A DNA stretch of 64,000 nucleotides from the NCBI GenBank assembly GCA_022008415.1, contig JAIRBC010000006.1:120437-184436 (forward strand), read 5' to 3'. The notes under the pieces were generated by a model that saw only the letters and a list, made by a program, of their open reading frames with translations, was not told where the DNA came from and ran no database searches. Positions 15,218-24,084 of the stretch are shown piece by piece; position 1 is the stretch's first letter, and each line of letters opens with the position of its first letter. The position numbers and the translations under genes are program-made. This DNA comes from Cerina litoralis (GTDB lineage: Bacteria > Bacteroidota > Bacteroidia > Flavobacteriales > Flavobacteriaceae).

Positions 15218-16567
15218 ATGCCCAAAATATTAATTATAGAAGATGATGCGGCTTTTGGTCAAATGCTGGAAAAGTTTCTGGCCAAAAGGGAATATATAGT
15301 GCAGGTATGTTTTAATGCCCTTGATGCCAAAATGAATTTCAAGGAAGGTTCTTTTGATTTGGTCCTTACGGATCTGCGTCTTCCTAATTACGACGGTATA
15401 CAATTACTATCCGAGCTCAAGCAAATGTCCCCCAAGGTGCCGGTTATCGTAATGACCGGTTACGCCGAGGTCGGAACCGCAGTAAAGGCAATGAAAAAAG
15501 GAGCGTATGATTACATTTCCAAGCCCTTTACCCCGGACGAGATCTTGATGGTTATAGAAGGATCCCTAAACCAGAAGAAGGAGGCCGAGCCCGCCGATCG
15601 ATCCACAAGAAAAGCGTCGGCACCGATATCGGTTTCCAAGCCCTCCATGATTACCGGAATTAGCGAGGCTTCCAAAAAACTGCAGGAATACATTAAATTG
15701 GTGGCTCCCACCAATATGTCTATCCTTATTACGGGAGAAAGCGGTACCGGGAAGGAAGTTGCCGCCCGTGCCATCCACGACAGTAGTAAGCGCAAGGATT
15801 TTAATTTTGTTGCCGTAGATTGTGGGGCCATACCAAAGGAACTGGCTACCAGTGCTTTTTTTGGACATATTAAGGGTAGTTTTACCGGGGCCTTGGACGA
15901 TAAGATAGGACATTTTGAAGCGGCCAACCAAGGCACCCTTTTTCTGGACGAAGTAGGCAATCTTTCCTATGAGAACCAAATACAATTGCTCCGGGCGCTG
16001 CAGGAGAGAAAAATTAAAAGAGTGGGGAGCACCAAGGAAATTTCGGTAGATGTAAGAATCATTACGGCTACCAACGAGGATTTGCTCGACGCCGTGGAAA
16101 AAGGGACATTTAGGGAAGACCTTTACCACAGGCTCAACGAATTTTCAATAGAGATCCCTTCATTGGAGGATAGGTTGGAGGACCTGTTTTTGTATGCCGA
16201 TTATTTTTTGGACATAGCCAATGATTCTTTGGATAGAAATGTGGAAGGATTTTCAGATAAGGTAATGGAGATTTTTAGGGAATACCATTGGCCAGGAAAT
16301 TTGAGGGAACTTCAAAATGTCATAAAAAGGGCGGTGTTACTAACTCCGGGAGAAGTAGTAGAAATAGGCTCGCTTCCCAGGGAGGTTTCACAAGCGAGCG
16401 AAAGAAAAGATCCAATTGAGAACTTTTCTAAATCGGATTTCGAAAAGGAACGGATATTAAAAGCGTTAAAAAAGACCAATTTCAACAAATCCAAGGCGGC
16501 AAAGTTATTGCAGGTGACCCGGAAGACCCTTTACAATAAGATCAATCACTATAAGTTGGACTTGTAG
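15218..16567 (+). CDS. Sigma-54-dependent response regulator (AtoC/NtrC type)
   Basis: A 449-residue transcription activator. The start chosen is the ATG at 15218, placed 11 bases after AAGGAA; an ATG at 15209 is too close. The receiver domain (1-120) has the acidic pair E8, D9/D10 and phospho-acceptor D52 in LTDLRLP, and KPF near residue 104. The AAA+ domain (about 150-375) has Walker A GESGTGKE near 174 and the sigma-54 contact loop as GSFTGA (220-225) rather than GAFTGA. The C-terminal Fis-type helix-turn-helix is NKSKAAKLLQVTRKTLYNKI. The gene is convergent with, and overlaps by 26 bases, the hybrid kinase gene, its likely partner. Its targets are probably the sigma-54-like boxes of the PepSY-like genes just upstream. 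Confidence 0.93.
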   Translation: MPKILIIEDDAAFGQMLEKFLAKREYIVQVCFNALDAKMNFKEGSFDLVLTDLRLPNYDGIQLLSELKQMSPKVPVIVMTGYAEVGTAVKAMKKGAYDYISKPFTPDEILMVIEGSLNQKKEAEPADRSTRKASAPISVSKPSMITGISEASKKLQEYIKLVAPTNMSILITGESGTGKEVAARAIHDSSKRKDFNFVAVDCGAIPKELATSAFFGHIKGSFTGALDDKIGHFEAANQGTLFLDEVGNLSYENQIQLLRALQERKIKRVGSTKEISVDVRIITATNEDLLDAVEKGTFREDLYHRLNEFSIEIPSLEDRLEDLFLYADYFLDIANDSLDRNVEGFSDKVMEIFREYHWPGNLRELQNVIKRAVLLTPGEVVEIGSLPREVSQASERKDPIENFSKSDFEKERILKALKKTNFNKSKAAKLLQVTRKTLYNKINHYKLDL

Positions 16568-19013
16568 CAAGGTAATCCTCGATGGCCAATAACAATATAA
16601 TGACCTTATTCTTAAGGTCATTCTGCTGAACGGACAAATCTTTGGATTTTTCTTCATTTGCCTTCAGGGTTTCTAAGTTTTCCAATATAGGTACAATGTC
16701 TTTGGCCTTTAATTGGCGGAACATGGGTAACATTCGATGTGCAATTTTATTGATTTCCGCATAATCTGAATTTTTTAACGCCTGTGTCATTTGCTCCATA
16801 TTTCCCTGGGTTTCGGAAATAAAGGTTTGCAGTACCTCCCCCATGGCTTGCTGGTTGTCCCCAAGAAAGGAGGATAATACATCTAGGTCGAATAAATTTG
16901 ATATTTTCCTATGCTTGGTTTTAAGGCGCTTTTCTTCCTTTTTATGGATCGTGCTCGGGAAGAGTTCGCCCAAAGTGTCTATTAGCACTTCCCGGGTAAA
17001 GGGTTTTTGAATCACCTTGGAAAAGCCGGCTTTTGAATAGGCCGAATTTGCCAAATCCCTACGACCCGTCATCGCAATGACAGGCTGATTCTTGTAATGT
17101 AAATGGTGTCCGCTTTTCAACTTTTCCAAAACTTGGAACCCGTCGGTGCCAGGCATTTGAATATCTGTCAATACGGCATCATAGGTAAGGTCTGCATCTA
17201 AATTGATATGCTCGAAATCGGGGAAAATATAAGTGGATATCCCAAAACTATTGCAGAGCTCCTTTAAGAGCTTTAGCATGGCAGAATCGTCATCGATGAT
17301 CAAGAGAGTCAATCCGTTCTTGGGAGGAAGCGCCATTTTTTTCTTGTTCGGAAGCGGAGCCTTGGAAATCTCGAAGGGAATATGGATGATAAACGTACTT
17401 CCCATGTTTTCCTCGCTGATCAAACTGAGGTTGCCTTTTAATAGTTCCGTAAGTTTTTTGGAGATAGTAAGTCCTAGGCCATATCCCCCGTATTTTTTTT
17501 CTGTCTGCTCCTCTGCCTGTGTAAATTCCTTGAAAATATGCTCCTGTTTCTCTTTTTTAATGCCGATGCCACTATCGATTACCTTAACAACTGTAAAATA
17601 ACGCTCACTAGTTTCCCTCTCGACATGTGCATCGATCTGGATGAATCCTTGGTCGGTAAACTTATAGGCATTGCCGATAAGGTTGGTCAGTATTTGACGA
17701 ATTCTAAAAGGATCTCCCAAAACTGGGTTCTCTAGCTTGGAATCGACGTTCAGAACCAGATCGATGGGTTTTTTACTATTGATTTCCTTCAGATTTTCCG
17801 CAGTTTCATAAAGAAGGTGGGATAGTACGAACGGGATTTTTTCAATTTTAATCTTACCAGCCTCTAATTTAGAGAAATCGAGCAGGTCGTTTACCAAGCT
17901 GTCCACGTATAGCGAGGCCGATTTTACATTTTTTAGGTAGGTGGACTGCTTGGTGGTAAGTCCCGTGTTTTCCATTAGTTCCGAATAACCCGTGATGGTG
18001 TTCAATGGAGTCCGTAGGTCATGGCCTACCGTAGAGATCAACTGCTCCCTGCTCTTTAGGAGCGATTCGGAATATTTTTTTTCCTTCTCCAGGTTTTGTC
18101 TATAGGTCTGTAATTTCCAAAAATCCCTGGTAATGAGCAGGGTAAACACCGCCACAATCATCAGGCCCAATAACGCGGCAAATCCTGCCAGCCGTATACT
18201 TTTTCTTAGCGCGGTCTGTTTTTGTAAATTTTCATTGTAGGTGCTCAAGATTACATCCTGTTCAAAAGCGTTGATAATACTTCTCAGTTGTTGGGAGAGC
18301 TGAAGATCGTTACGGTTGAGCTCCATCTCTTTTTGATCCATCGTTCTTTGGGTCTTGGTGTTCTTCAGTTTGGCTTGGGTAAGGAGCAATTTGGAAGCAT
18401 CCAAGATGGAGTCTATTTGGTGGGTTGTAGGGGTTTCCGAATTGACCTTTGGAACGTTGGCACTGAGATAAGAGGCCCAATTGTTCAGAATTTCCTGCTC
18501 CCTTTTGGGTAGATTATTATAATTGGGGTTTAGGGATTGGGCCGTTATTCGACCGTACGAAGCTTCCATTTTGTTGAATTCCTTAAGTGCGTTGTCCAAA
18601 GAACTATTGACTTGGTTTTTTTCCTTCAGTTTTCGCAGTTCCTTGCTATTGGCCACTTTTTTTTGGAGCAGTCCCTGCACGCTATCCAACAATTCTTTGT
18701 AATAGATGCTCTCCGTGTGTTTTCTAATGGTGTCTATCTGTACGTAGATCGAATCTATTTTTAAGGCATAGGTGTCTATTGCCTTTGTATTATTTCCCTG
18801 CAAGGCTAGTTTGGAGAGGCTTTCCGCTTGATAAAGATCGGTTAGTAAGGTGCCCGTTCTAACAAATTTGCTCTCGGTCTCATTACCGGTTTCGGCAGTT
18901 AGAAAGACGCGGATCTCGGAAAAGATGAAGAATCCAACCACCACCACCATCGTGATAAGTACCAGATAGCTAAGTACGATCTTGAAAGTGAATTTATTTT
19001 TGGACCTGTTCAT
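16542..19013 (-). CDS. Hybrid sensor histidine kinase with receiver and HPt domains
   Basis: An 823-residue membrane kinase. Membrane helices at about 10-32 and 274-296 enclose a largely helical periplasmic sensor of some 240 residues with coiled-coil character. HisKA carries the phospho-acceptor H331 in STVGHDLRTPLN; HATPase_c follows (NLIGNAYKF, DSGIGI, YGGYGLGLTI). A receiver domain has D617 in LTDIQMPG, and the C-terminal HPt domain has H759 in IAHRML. Such a His-Asp-His chain normally hands phosphate on to a separate receiver, and the adjacent convergent sigma-54 regulator is the obvious candidate. The signal is unknown; the small secreted PepSY-like proteins nearby could act on the periplasmic sensor. 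Confidence 0.92.
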   Translation of the reverse strand: MNRSKNKFTFKIVLSYLVLITMVVVVGFFIFSEIRVFLTAETGNETESKFVRTGTLLTDLYQAESLSKLALQGNNTKAIDTYALKIDSIYVQIDTIRKHTESIYYKELLDSVQGLLQKKVANSKELRKLKEKNQVNSSLDNALKEFNKMEASYGRITAQSLNPNYNNLPKREQEILNNWASYLSANVPKVNSETPTTHQIDSILDASKLLLTQAKLKNTKTQRTMDQKEMELNRNDLQLSQQLRSIINAFEQDVILSTYNENLQKQTALRKSIRLAGFAALLGLMIVAVFTLLITRDFWKLQTYRQNLEKEKKYSESLLKSREQLISTVGHDLRTPLNTITGYSELMENTGLTTKQSTYLKNVKSASLYVDSLVNDLLDFSKLEAGKIKIEKIPFVLSHLLYETAENLKEINSKKPIDLVLNVDSKLENPVLGDPFRIRQILTNLIGNAYKFTDQGFIQIDAHVERETSERYFTVVKVIDSGIGIKKEKQEHIFKEFTQAEEQTEKKYGGYGLGLTISKKLTELLKGNLSLISEENMGSTFIIHIPFEISKAPLPNKKKMALPPKNGLTLLIIDDDSAMLKLLKELCNSFGISTYIFPDFEHINLDADLTYDAVLTDIQMPGTDGFQVLEKLKSGHHLHYKNQPVIAMTGRRDLANSAYSKAGFSKVIQKPFTREVLIDTLGELFPSTIHKKEEKRLKTKHRKISNLFDLDVLSSFLGDNQQAMGEVLQTFISETQGNMEQMTQALKNSDYAEINKIAHRMLPMFRQLKAKDIVPILENLETLKANEEKSKDLSVQQNDLKNKVIILLLAIEDYLATSPTYSD

Positions 19014-19354
19014 AGAAGTGAGTTAAACTTTTTCGCTTTCTAGCGGAAATTAGATAATTTTTGATCATTTTAAGGCGGGGTACGGGCAGGAATGGGTGGA
19101 AAAGAGCTCCCGAACCTTTGGGATTTAGCGAATGGATAATTTTACACCTCTTCATAGTTAAAAATACATATTTGAAGGCCAAGGCCTATAAATAAAACGT
19201 TAATTGTTGTCCGAATTCCTGGCCTTTTCCCAATTTCGCCTTTTATTTCCAGCGATTTTCATTCCGTTTTTGTGGTCTATACCTAGGGCGGCCTATGCGG
19301 ATAGGGAATCTTTCTTCTTTTCCCTATGAAATTAGAAAACCTCGTTATATCTTT
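19014..19354. other. Intergenic region between the hybrid kinase and the TPP riboswitch
   Basis: No gene or clear promoter seen. It presumably holds divergent promoters for the kinase (minus) and the riboswitch transcript (plus). A short inverted repeat AGGGAA...TTCCCT lies at about 19301-19326. Confidence 0.4.
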
Positions 19355-19505
19355 ACATCATCTCAAAGGGGTGCTTTTTTAGTTAAGAGTGCAGAGTTTA
19401 GAGTTACGGAACACTTTTTCATAACTCATAACTTATAGCTCATAACTTGTGAGAGGCTGAGATTATACCCAAGGAACCTGGGCGGGTAATGCCGCCAAGG
19501 GATGC
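19355..19505 (+). promoter_or_regulatory. TPP riboswitch (THI element)
   Basis: All conserved blocks are present in order: CATC (P1, 19356-19359), GGGGTGC (19368-19374), CTGAGAT (19457-19463), ATACCC (19465-19470), GAACCTG (19474-19480), GGCGG-GTAAT-GCCGCC and AAGGGATG (19497-19504), which closes P1. It senses thiamine diphosphate and normally shuts the downstream gene off when TPP is plentiful. The optional P3 arm is long (about 80 bases, 19375-19454) and contains GAGTTA/TAACTC-type short repeats that can pair. The regulated gene is the TonB-dependent receptor at 19761. Confidence 0.93.
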
Positions 19506-19517
19506 GAAAATCGCAAT

Positions 19518-19538
19518 TTGGAAAGTCCAACGTTTTTT
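19518..19538 (+). terminator. Candidate riboswitch-controlled terminator
   Basis: TTGGA (19518-19522) pairs TCCAA (19526-19530), followed by CG and six Ts. It stands 13 bases after the P1 stem, as expected for an expression platform acting by premature termination; GCGAAAATCGC just before it could form a competing hairpin. The stem is short, so this is tentative. Confidence 0.5.
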
Positions 19539-19760
19539 ATTTGATGTCTATAGACGTTAGCATCGAAGAAAGACAAAATCAATTTTAACCAGAATAACAG
19601 CCCCTTTTATTCGTAACTCACCTTACGGATGAAACTGACTTATTCAAAAAAATCACAATCTCTTATTCTGATGTCCCTAAAGATCGGACCCGGCCAAACT
19701 GTTGCGGGCGGAGGTTCCATATGGCCGTTAAAAGCGAACAAAAGGTTCCGAATAAGAACA

Positions 19761-21923
19761 ATGACCACAATCGTAGCCGTCTTCTGTTTGGCACTTTGCG
19801 CAACCGCACAACAACAACCGACGGATTCCCTGGAAGGAAAGAAAATTGAGCTCGAAGAGGTTTTTGTATCGGCCGTTCGGGTCACCAAGGAATCACCGGT
19901 CACCTTTTCCAATCTTACCAAGGAACAGATTGGCCCCAGAAACTTGGGTCAGGACATTCCGGTTTTAATGAATTATATGCCCGCAGTAGTCACTACCTCC
20001 GATGCCGGAGCTGGGGTGGGCTATACCGGGATTAGGGTAAGGGGCAGTGATGGCACACGGGTAAACGTCACGATTAACGGGGTTCCTTACAACGATTCCG
20101 AATCCCAAGGTACTTTTTGGGTAAATATGCCAGATTTTGCTTCTTCTACGGAGAGTTTACAACTGCAGCGGGGCGTGGGGACATCCACCAACGGCGCAGG
20201 GGCCTTTGGTGCCAGTCTAAATCTATTGACCGATGTTGTTTCAGAGGAGGCTTTCGGACAGATTTCATCATCTTTTGGCAGTTTTAATACGCTGCGCAAC
20301 AATTTAAAATTCAGTACGGGGATGTTGAACGACCAGGTGGAAATTTCGGGACGTTTGTCCCAAATCGGTTCTGATGGGTATGTAGACAGGGCATCCTCCA
20401 AACTAAAGTCCTACTTTTTACAGGGTACCTATAAAAATGATAAGACGCTGATAAAGGCGTTGCTGTTCGGTGGCCATGAAAAGACCTATCAGGCTTGGAA
20501 CGGAGTAGACGCCAAAACCTTGGCTACGGACAGGACCTTCAATTCTGCTGGAATTTATACGGATGAAAACGGGGATACCCAATTCTATGATAACGAGATC
20601 GACAATTACAAACAAGATCATTTTCAGTTGCATTGGAACCAGAACATCTCCGAGCAATGGGCTGCCAACTTGGCAATTCATTATACCCATGGTCGCGGAT
20701 TTTTTGAACAATACAGGGAAGATGCCCATTTTGACGATTATGGATTGGACCCCATTGTTGTTGATGGTCAAGATCAAAATACCACGGACCTTATCCGTCG
20801 TCAATGGCTGAACAATGATTTTTATGGCACCGTTTTTTCCGCCCATTATACCCAGGATAGATTAAAGCTCATCCTAGGGGGCGGATGGAACAAATACACG
20901 GGAGCGCATTACGGGGAAATTATTTGGGCCCAATATGCCAGTAATAGCAATATTCGGGATCGCTACTACGACAACGATGCCAACAAATCCGATTTTAATG
21001 GGTTTGCCAAAGCGATTTACGATCTCACCGACCAATGGAAATTCTTCGGAGACCTACAGTACAGACGGGTGGGTTACGATGCCAACGGGGATAAGACCGG
21101 CATGGTGGACGATACCTTCAATTTTTTCAATCCAAAAGCCGGCGTTACCTATCTTTATAATTTCAACAATAGTTTTTACCTATCCTATGCCCGTGCCAAT
21201 CGGGAGCCCAACCGGGACGATTATGAAAGTGGGAGCCCCAAGCCCGAGAAACTCGATGATTTTGAACTGGGCTGGCGTTATGTCTCTCCTGCATTGCAGG
21301 TAAACAGTAATGTGTACTATATGCGGTACAAGGACCAACTGGTACTAACAGGAGAAATCAATGATGTGGGAGCGCCCCAACGGGCCAACGTCGGGGATAG
21401 CTACCGGTTGGGATTGGAAGTGGACGCCAATTTCCAATGGGGAAGGATTTTTTCCTTGCGGCCCAATATTGCGTTGAGTACCAACAAGAATGTAAATTTT
21501 TTATTTGAAAGGGACGGGGTTTTGCAAGATCTAGGCAATACCAACATTTCTTTTTCGCCAGATATTGTCTTCGGCAATATCTTTACCTATCAACCTTCGG
21601 AAGAACTACAAATTTCCCTCCTTACCAAGTATGTTGGGAAACAGTATATGGGAAATATAGATTCGGAGGAATCAGTATTAGATCCCTATACTACGACCGA
21701 TCTTAATGTACAGTATAGTATTGGGATAGATTCTTTTGTAAAAAGCATCGTCCTTAGAGGGCTGGTCAACAACATCTTCAATACCAAATACGTCTCCAAC
21801 GGCTACTTTTACACCTTTGATGACGACTACACCAACCCGGGAACCATCACCACTGTAGAAGGTGCCGGATATTATCCCCAAGCCGGGATAAATTTCTTGT
21901 TGGGGGCAACGATTTATTTTTAG
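19761..21923 (+). CDS. TonB-dependent receptor, predicted thiamine/precursor uptake
   Basis: A 720-residue outer-membrane receptor from the ATG at 19761, which gives a compact signal peptide (MTTIVAVFCLALCATAQ); the frame is open back to 19629 and a longer N-terminus cannot be excluded. A TonB-box-like stretch and plug domain follow (EEVFVSAVRVTKES, GVGYTGIRVRGSDGTRVNVTINGVPYND), then the 22-strand barrel with the usual C-terminal aromatic end (LLGATIYF). It has no carboxypeptidase-like N-terminal domain and no SusD partner beside it. The TPP riboswitch in its leader makes thiamine, or a thiamine precursor, the most likely cargo, as inferred for riboswitch-linked receptors in other Bacteroidota. 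Confidence 0.88.
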   Translation: MTTIVAVFCLALCATAQQQPTDSLEGKKIELEEVFVSAVRVTKESPVTFSNLTKEQIGPRNLGQDIPVLMNYMPAVVTTSDAGAGVGYTGIRVRGSDGTRVNVTINGVPYNDSESQGTFWVNMPDFASSTESLQLQRGVGTSTNGAGAFGASLNLLTDVVSEEAFGQISSSFGSFNTLRNNLKFSTGMLNDQVEISGRLSQIGSDGYVDRASSKLKSYFLQGTYKNDKTLIKALLFGGHEKTYQAWNGVDAKTLATDRTFNSAGIYTDENGDTQFYDNEIDNYKQDHFQLHWNQNISEQWAANLAIHYTHGRGFFEQYREDAHFDDYGLDPIVVDGQDQNTTDLIRRQWLNNDFYGTVFSAHYTQDRLKLILGGGWNKYTGAHYGEIIWAQYASNSNIRDRYYDNDANKSDFNGFAKAIYDLTDQWKFFGDLQYRRVGYDANGDKTGMVDDTFNFFNPKAGVTYLYNFNNSFYLSYARANREPNRDDYESGSPKPEKLDDFELGWRYVSPALQVNSNVYYMRYKDQLVLTGEINDVGAPQRANVGDSYRLGLEVDANFQWGRIFSLRPNIALSTNKNVNFLFERDGVLQDLGNTNISFSPDIVFGNIFTYQPSEELQISLLTKYVGKQYMGNIDSEESVLDPYTTTDLNVQYSIGIDSFVKSIVLRGLVNNIFNTKYVSNGYFYTFDDDYTNPGTITTVEGAGYYPQAGINFLLGATIYF

Positions 21924-21953
21924 GGGGAATTCCTTAATAATAATTTTGTCTTA

Positions 21954-22038
21954 GGTCCTCCCCTTTTTGCAAGGGGTACCAGCCCGACGATCATTGAGGC
22001 GGGATGCCGTCCCGATAACTATCGGGAGCGGAGGGGTC
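21954..22038 (+). repeat. Dispersed intergenic repeat, copy A
   Basis: Begins GGTCCTCCCCTTTTTGCAAG, has the family core AGCCCGACGATCATT, contains a hairpin CCCGAT-AACT-ATCGGG and ends GGAGGGGTC. Copies B (36986) and C (49370) share the 5' block and core in the same orientation. Confidence 0.7.
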
Positions 22039-22053
22039 AAATTTGACAATATT

Positions 22054-22100
22054 AAAAAAAGGGATAAGTAAACCATTGGGGATTGCCCGTCCCTTTTTTA
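22054..22100. terminator. Hairpin with flanking A and T runs after the TonB receptor
   Basis: AAAAAAAGGGA (22054-22064) pairs with TCCCTTTTTT near 22090-22099 across a loop of about 25 bases that itself holds a TTGGGGATTGCCC mini-stem. Probably the terminator of the receptor gene. Confidence 0.6.
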
Positions 22101-22216
22101 TGCGATAAATGGGTATATTAGTAGACGTATTTGAAACTAGAACGGAAGAGGTGACCTTTTAAGGGGGAGTTAACAATGGTGTAGAACAAACCACATCGAA
22201 TTAAAAAATATACCGA

Positions 22217-22798
22217 ATGGCAAATGCGAACGAAAAGAAACTGTCCCCAAAACAACAGGAAGAATTGCTCACCACGTTAAAGACCCGTTTTAAGAAATAT
22301 AAACACCGCCATAAGGGGTTAGACTGGGACGGCTTAAAAACAAAACTAAAAGCCAATCCCGAAAAGCTGTGGTCCCTCGGTGAAATGGAAAGGACTGGTG
22401 GCCAACCCGATATTGTCCATATACCTACTGGGAGCAATAAAAACACGGGCGAATACGCCTTCTGTGATTGTTCGCCTGAAAGTCCCAAAGGTCGCAGAAG
22501 TGTTTGCTACGACCGGGAAGCCCTGGAAGCGAGGAAAGAACACAGACCAAAGAATAATGCGGTCGATATGGCCGCAGCCATGGGGGTAGAACTTTTAACG
22601 GAAAAACAATATCGGGAGCTACAAAAACAAGGTGAGTTCGATTTAAAAACTTCGAGCTGGGTGAAAACCCCTGCCGAGATCAGGAAACTCAATGGGGCCC
22701 TATTTTGTGATCGTCGCTATAACAAGGTCTTCCTATATCACAATGGTGCGCAATCCTATTACGCCGCTAGAGGGTTCCGTGGCATACTTAGGTTCTAA
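22217..22798 (+). CDS. DUF4256 family protein
   Basis: A 193-residue soluble protein matching the uncharacterised DUF4256 family: LKTRFKKYKHRHKGLDWDGL near the N-terminus, then EMERTGGQPDIV, FCDCSPESPKGRRSVCYDREALEARKEHRP and C-terminal RRYNKVFLYHNGAQSYYAARGFRG. It is rich in conserved Arg, His and Cys, with no signal peptide or membrane helix. It stands alone between a terminator and an oxidoreductase gene. No function is known. Confidence 0.85.
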   Translation: MANANEKKLSPKQQEELLTTLKTRFKKYKHRHKGLDWDGLKTKLKANPEKLWSLGEMERTGGQPDIVHIPTGSNKNTGEYAFCDCSPESPKGRRSVCYDREALEARKEHRPKNNAVDMAAAMGVELLTEKQYRELQKQGEFDLKTSSWVKTPAEIRKLNGALFCDRRYNKVFLYHNGAQSYYAARGFRGILRF

Positions 22799-22869
22799 AT
22801 TTCGCCATAGTGATCAATAGGTCTTATAACTGGTTTAAATTTGAAGGATCATAAAACAGCAGTATTCCA

Positions 22870-23871
22870 ATGAAAGCATTACAGTTCAAAGGCTACGGAA
22901 AACTTCGGGGAAATATCTTTTTGGGCGACGTGCCGAAACCACAAATTAGGGAAGGCCAGGTACTGGTTCAGGTCCATGCCGCTAGTGTAAATCCGGTAGA
23001 CTATAAGATAGTCAATGGCAATTTAAAACTGCTGCTCCGGCTAAAACTGCCTGCTGTTTTTGGTTATGACTTTGCGGGCGTTGTGACCGAGGCAGGTAAC
23101 GGGGTAGACCATGTAAAAATGGGCGATACGGTTTATGGCAGCTTACCCTCCATATCTCCAGGCACCTTCGCCGAATTTGCGGCGGTGGATGCCGACGTAG
23201 TAGCGCTTAAACCAAAGAACCTAAATTTTATCGAAGCCGCCTGCATTCCCCTGGTAGGCCTTACCACGGTCCAGGTCTTTAACAAATCGAACTTAAAACG
23301 GGGTGATAAAGTCCTAATACATGCCGGATCGGGCGGTATCGGCACCTTGGCCATCCAATATGCCAAGGCCAAAGGGGCCTTTGTCTATACCACAACAAGT
23401 ACCCAAAACACGGAATGGGTAAAGGATTTGGGGGCCGATCGGGTGATCGATTATAAAAATGAGGATTACAAGAAAATCGCAAAAGACCTGGATGTGGTTT
23501 ACGACACCTTGGGCGGGCAATACACCTTGGATGCTTTTGATCAGGTAAAACCGGGTGGCCATGTAACGAGTATTGCAGGCGGAATCGATGGGGAAACCGT
23601 CAAGGCCTTAGGTCTTCCCAAAATTATCCAGTGGATCCTGTTCTTTAAGGGACGCAAGATCAGAAAACGGGCCGAACAAAAAGGTGCTCATTACAATTAT
23701 GTGTTGATGGACCCCAACAGGGAGCAAGTGGAACAGCTCACTGCCCTTATCCAACAAGGAGCCATCAAACCGGTTTTGGACAAAGTTTATGATCTTGACG
23801 ATGGCGTAGAGGCCTTGGTACACCAGCAATCGGGAAGGGCCAAGGGAAAGATCGTAATTAAAATGAGGTAG
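22870..23871 (+). CDS. NAD(P)-dependent quinone-reductase-like alcohol dehydrogenase (MDR family)
   Basis: A 333-residue medium-chain dehydrogenase/reductase of the quinone oxidoreductase branch. The N-terminal GroES-like domain has QVHAASVNPVDYKIVNG and GYDFAGVVTEAG; the Rossmann part has ACIPLVGLTTVQVF and HAGSGGIGTLAIQYAKAKGA. The catalytic-zinc Cys and His ligands of classical alcohol dehydrogenases are absent, so it is a zinc-independent, NADPH-type reductase of quinones or enones. Substrate not predictable. It lies 71 bases after DUF4256 and before a strong terminator. Confidence 0.85.
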   Translation: MKALQFKGYGKLRGNIFLGDVPKPQIREGQVLVQVHAASVNPVDYKIVNGNLKLLLRLKLPAVFGYDFAGVVTEAGNGVDHVKMGDTVYGSLPSISPGTFAEFAAVDADVVALKPKNLNFIEAACIPLVGLTTVQVFNKSNLKRGDKVLIHAGSGGIGTLAIQYAKAKGAFVYTTTSTQNTEWVKDLGADRVIDYKNEDYKKIAKDLDVVYDTLGGQYTLDAFDQVKPGGHVTSIAGGIDGETVKALGLPKIIQWILFFKGRKIRKRAEQKGAHYNYVLMDPNREQVEQLTALIQQGAIKPVLDKVYDLDDGVEALVHQQSGRAKGKIVIKMR

Positions 23872-23990
23872 TCTCTTATGATGATAGCACTTCTTTTTTG
23901 GTGATCAGGGGTTTTGGAGTAACTTTATCAATTGCCAAACTTTTAAAACCACCTGAATAAAATGCTACACACTACTCGAAAATTAGCATT

Positions 23991-24029
23991 CCCCCGCTAG
24001 CGTGACGCTCGCGCTAGCGGGGTTTTTAT
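23991..24029 (+). terminator. Strong intrinsic terminator after the MDR dehydrogenase
   Basis: CCCCGCTAGCG pairs CGCTAGCGGGG around a short GC-rich loop, followed by TTTTTATTTT. Confidence 0.92.
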
Positions 24030-24084
24030 TTTACAAAGTGCACCATCCCAAAAAGTCCCAGAGCTCCCATAAAAACCAGCCACA

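Noticed and set aside
19629..19760. 44-residue extension of the TonB receptor
   Set aside because: The start at 19761 gives a normal signal peptide; the extension would place a long polar stretch before it. Kept as a low possibility only.
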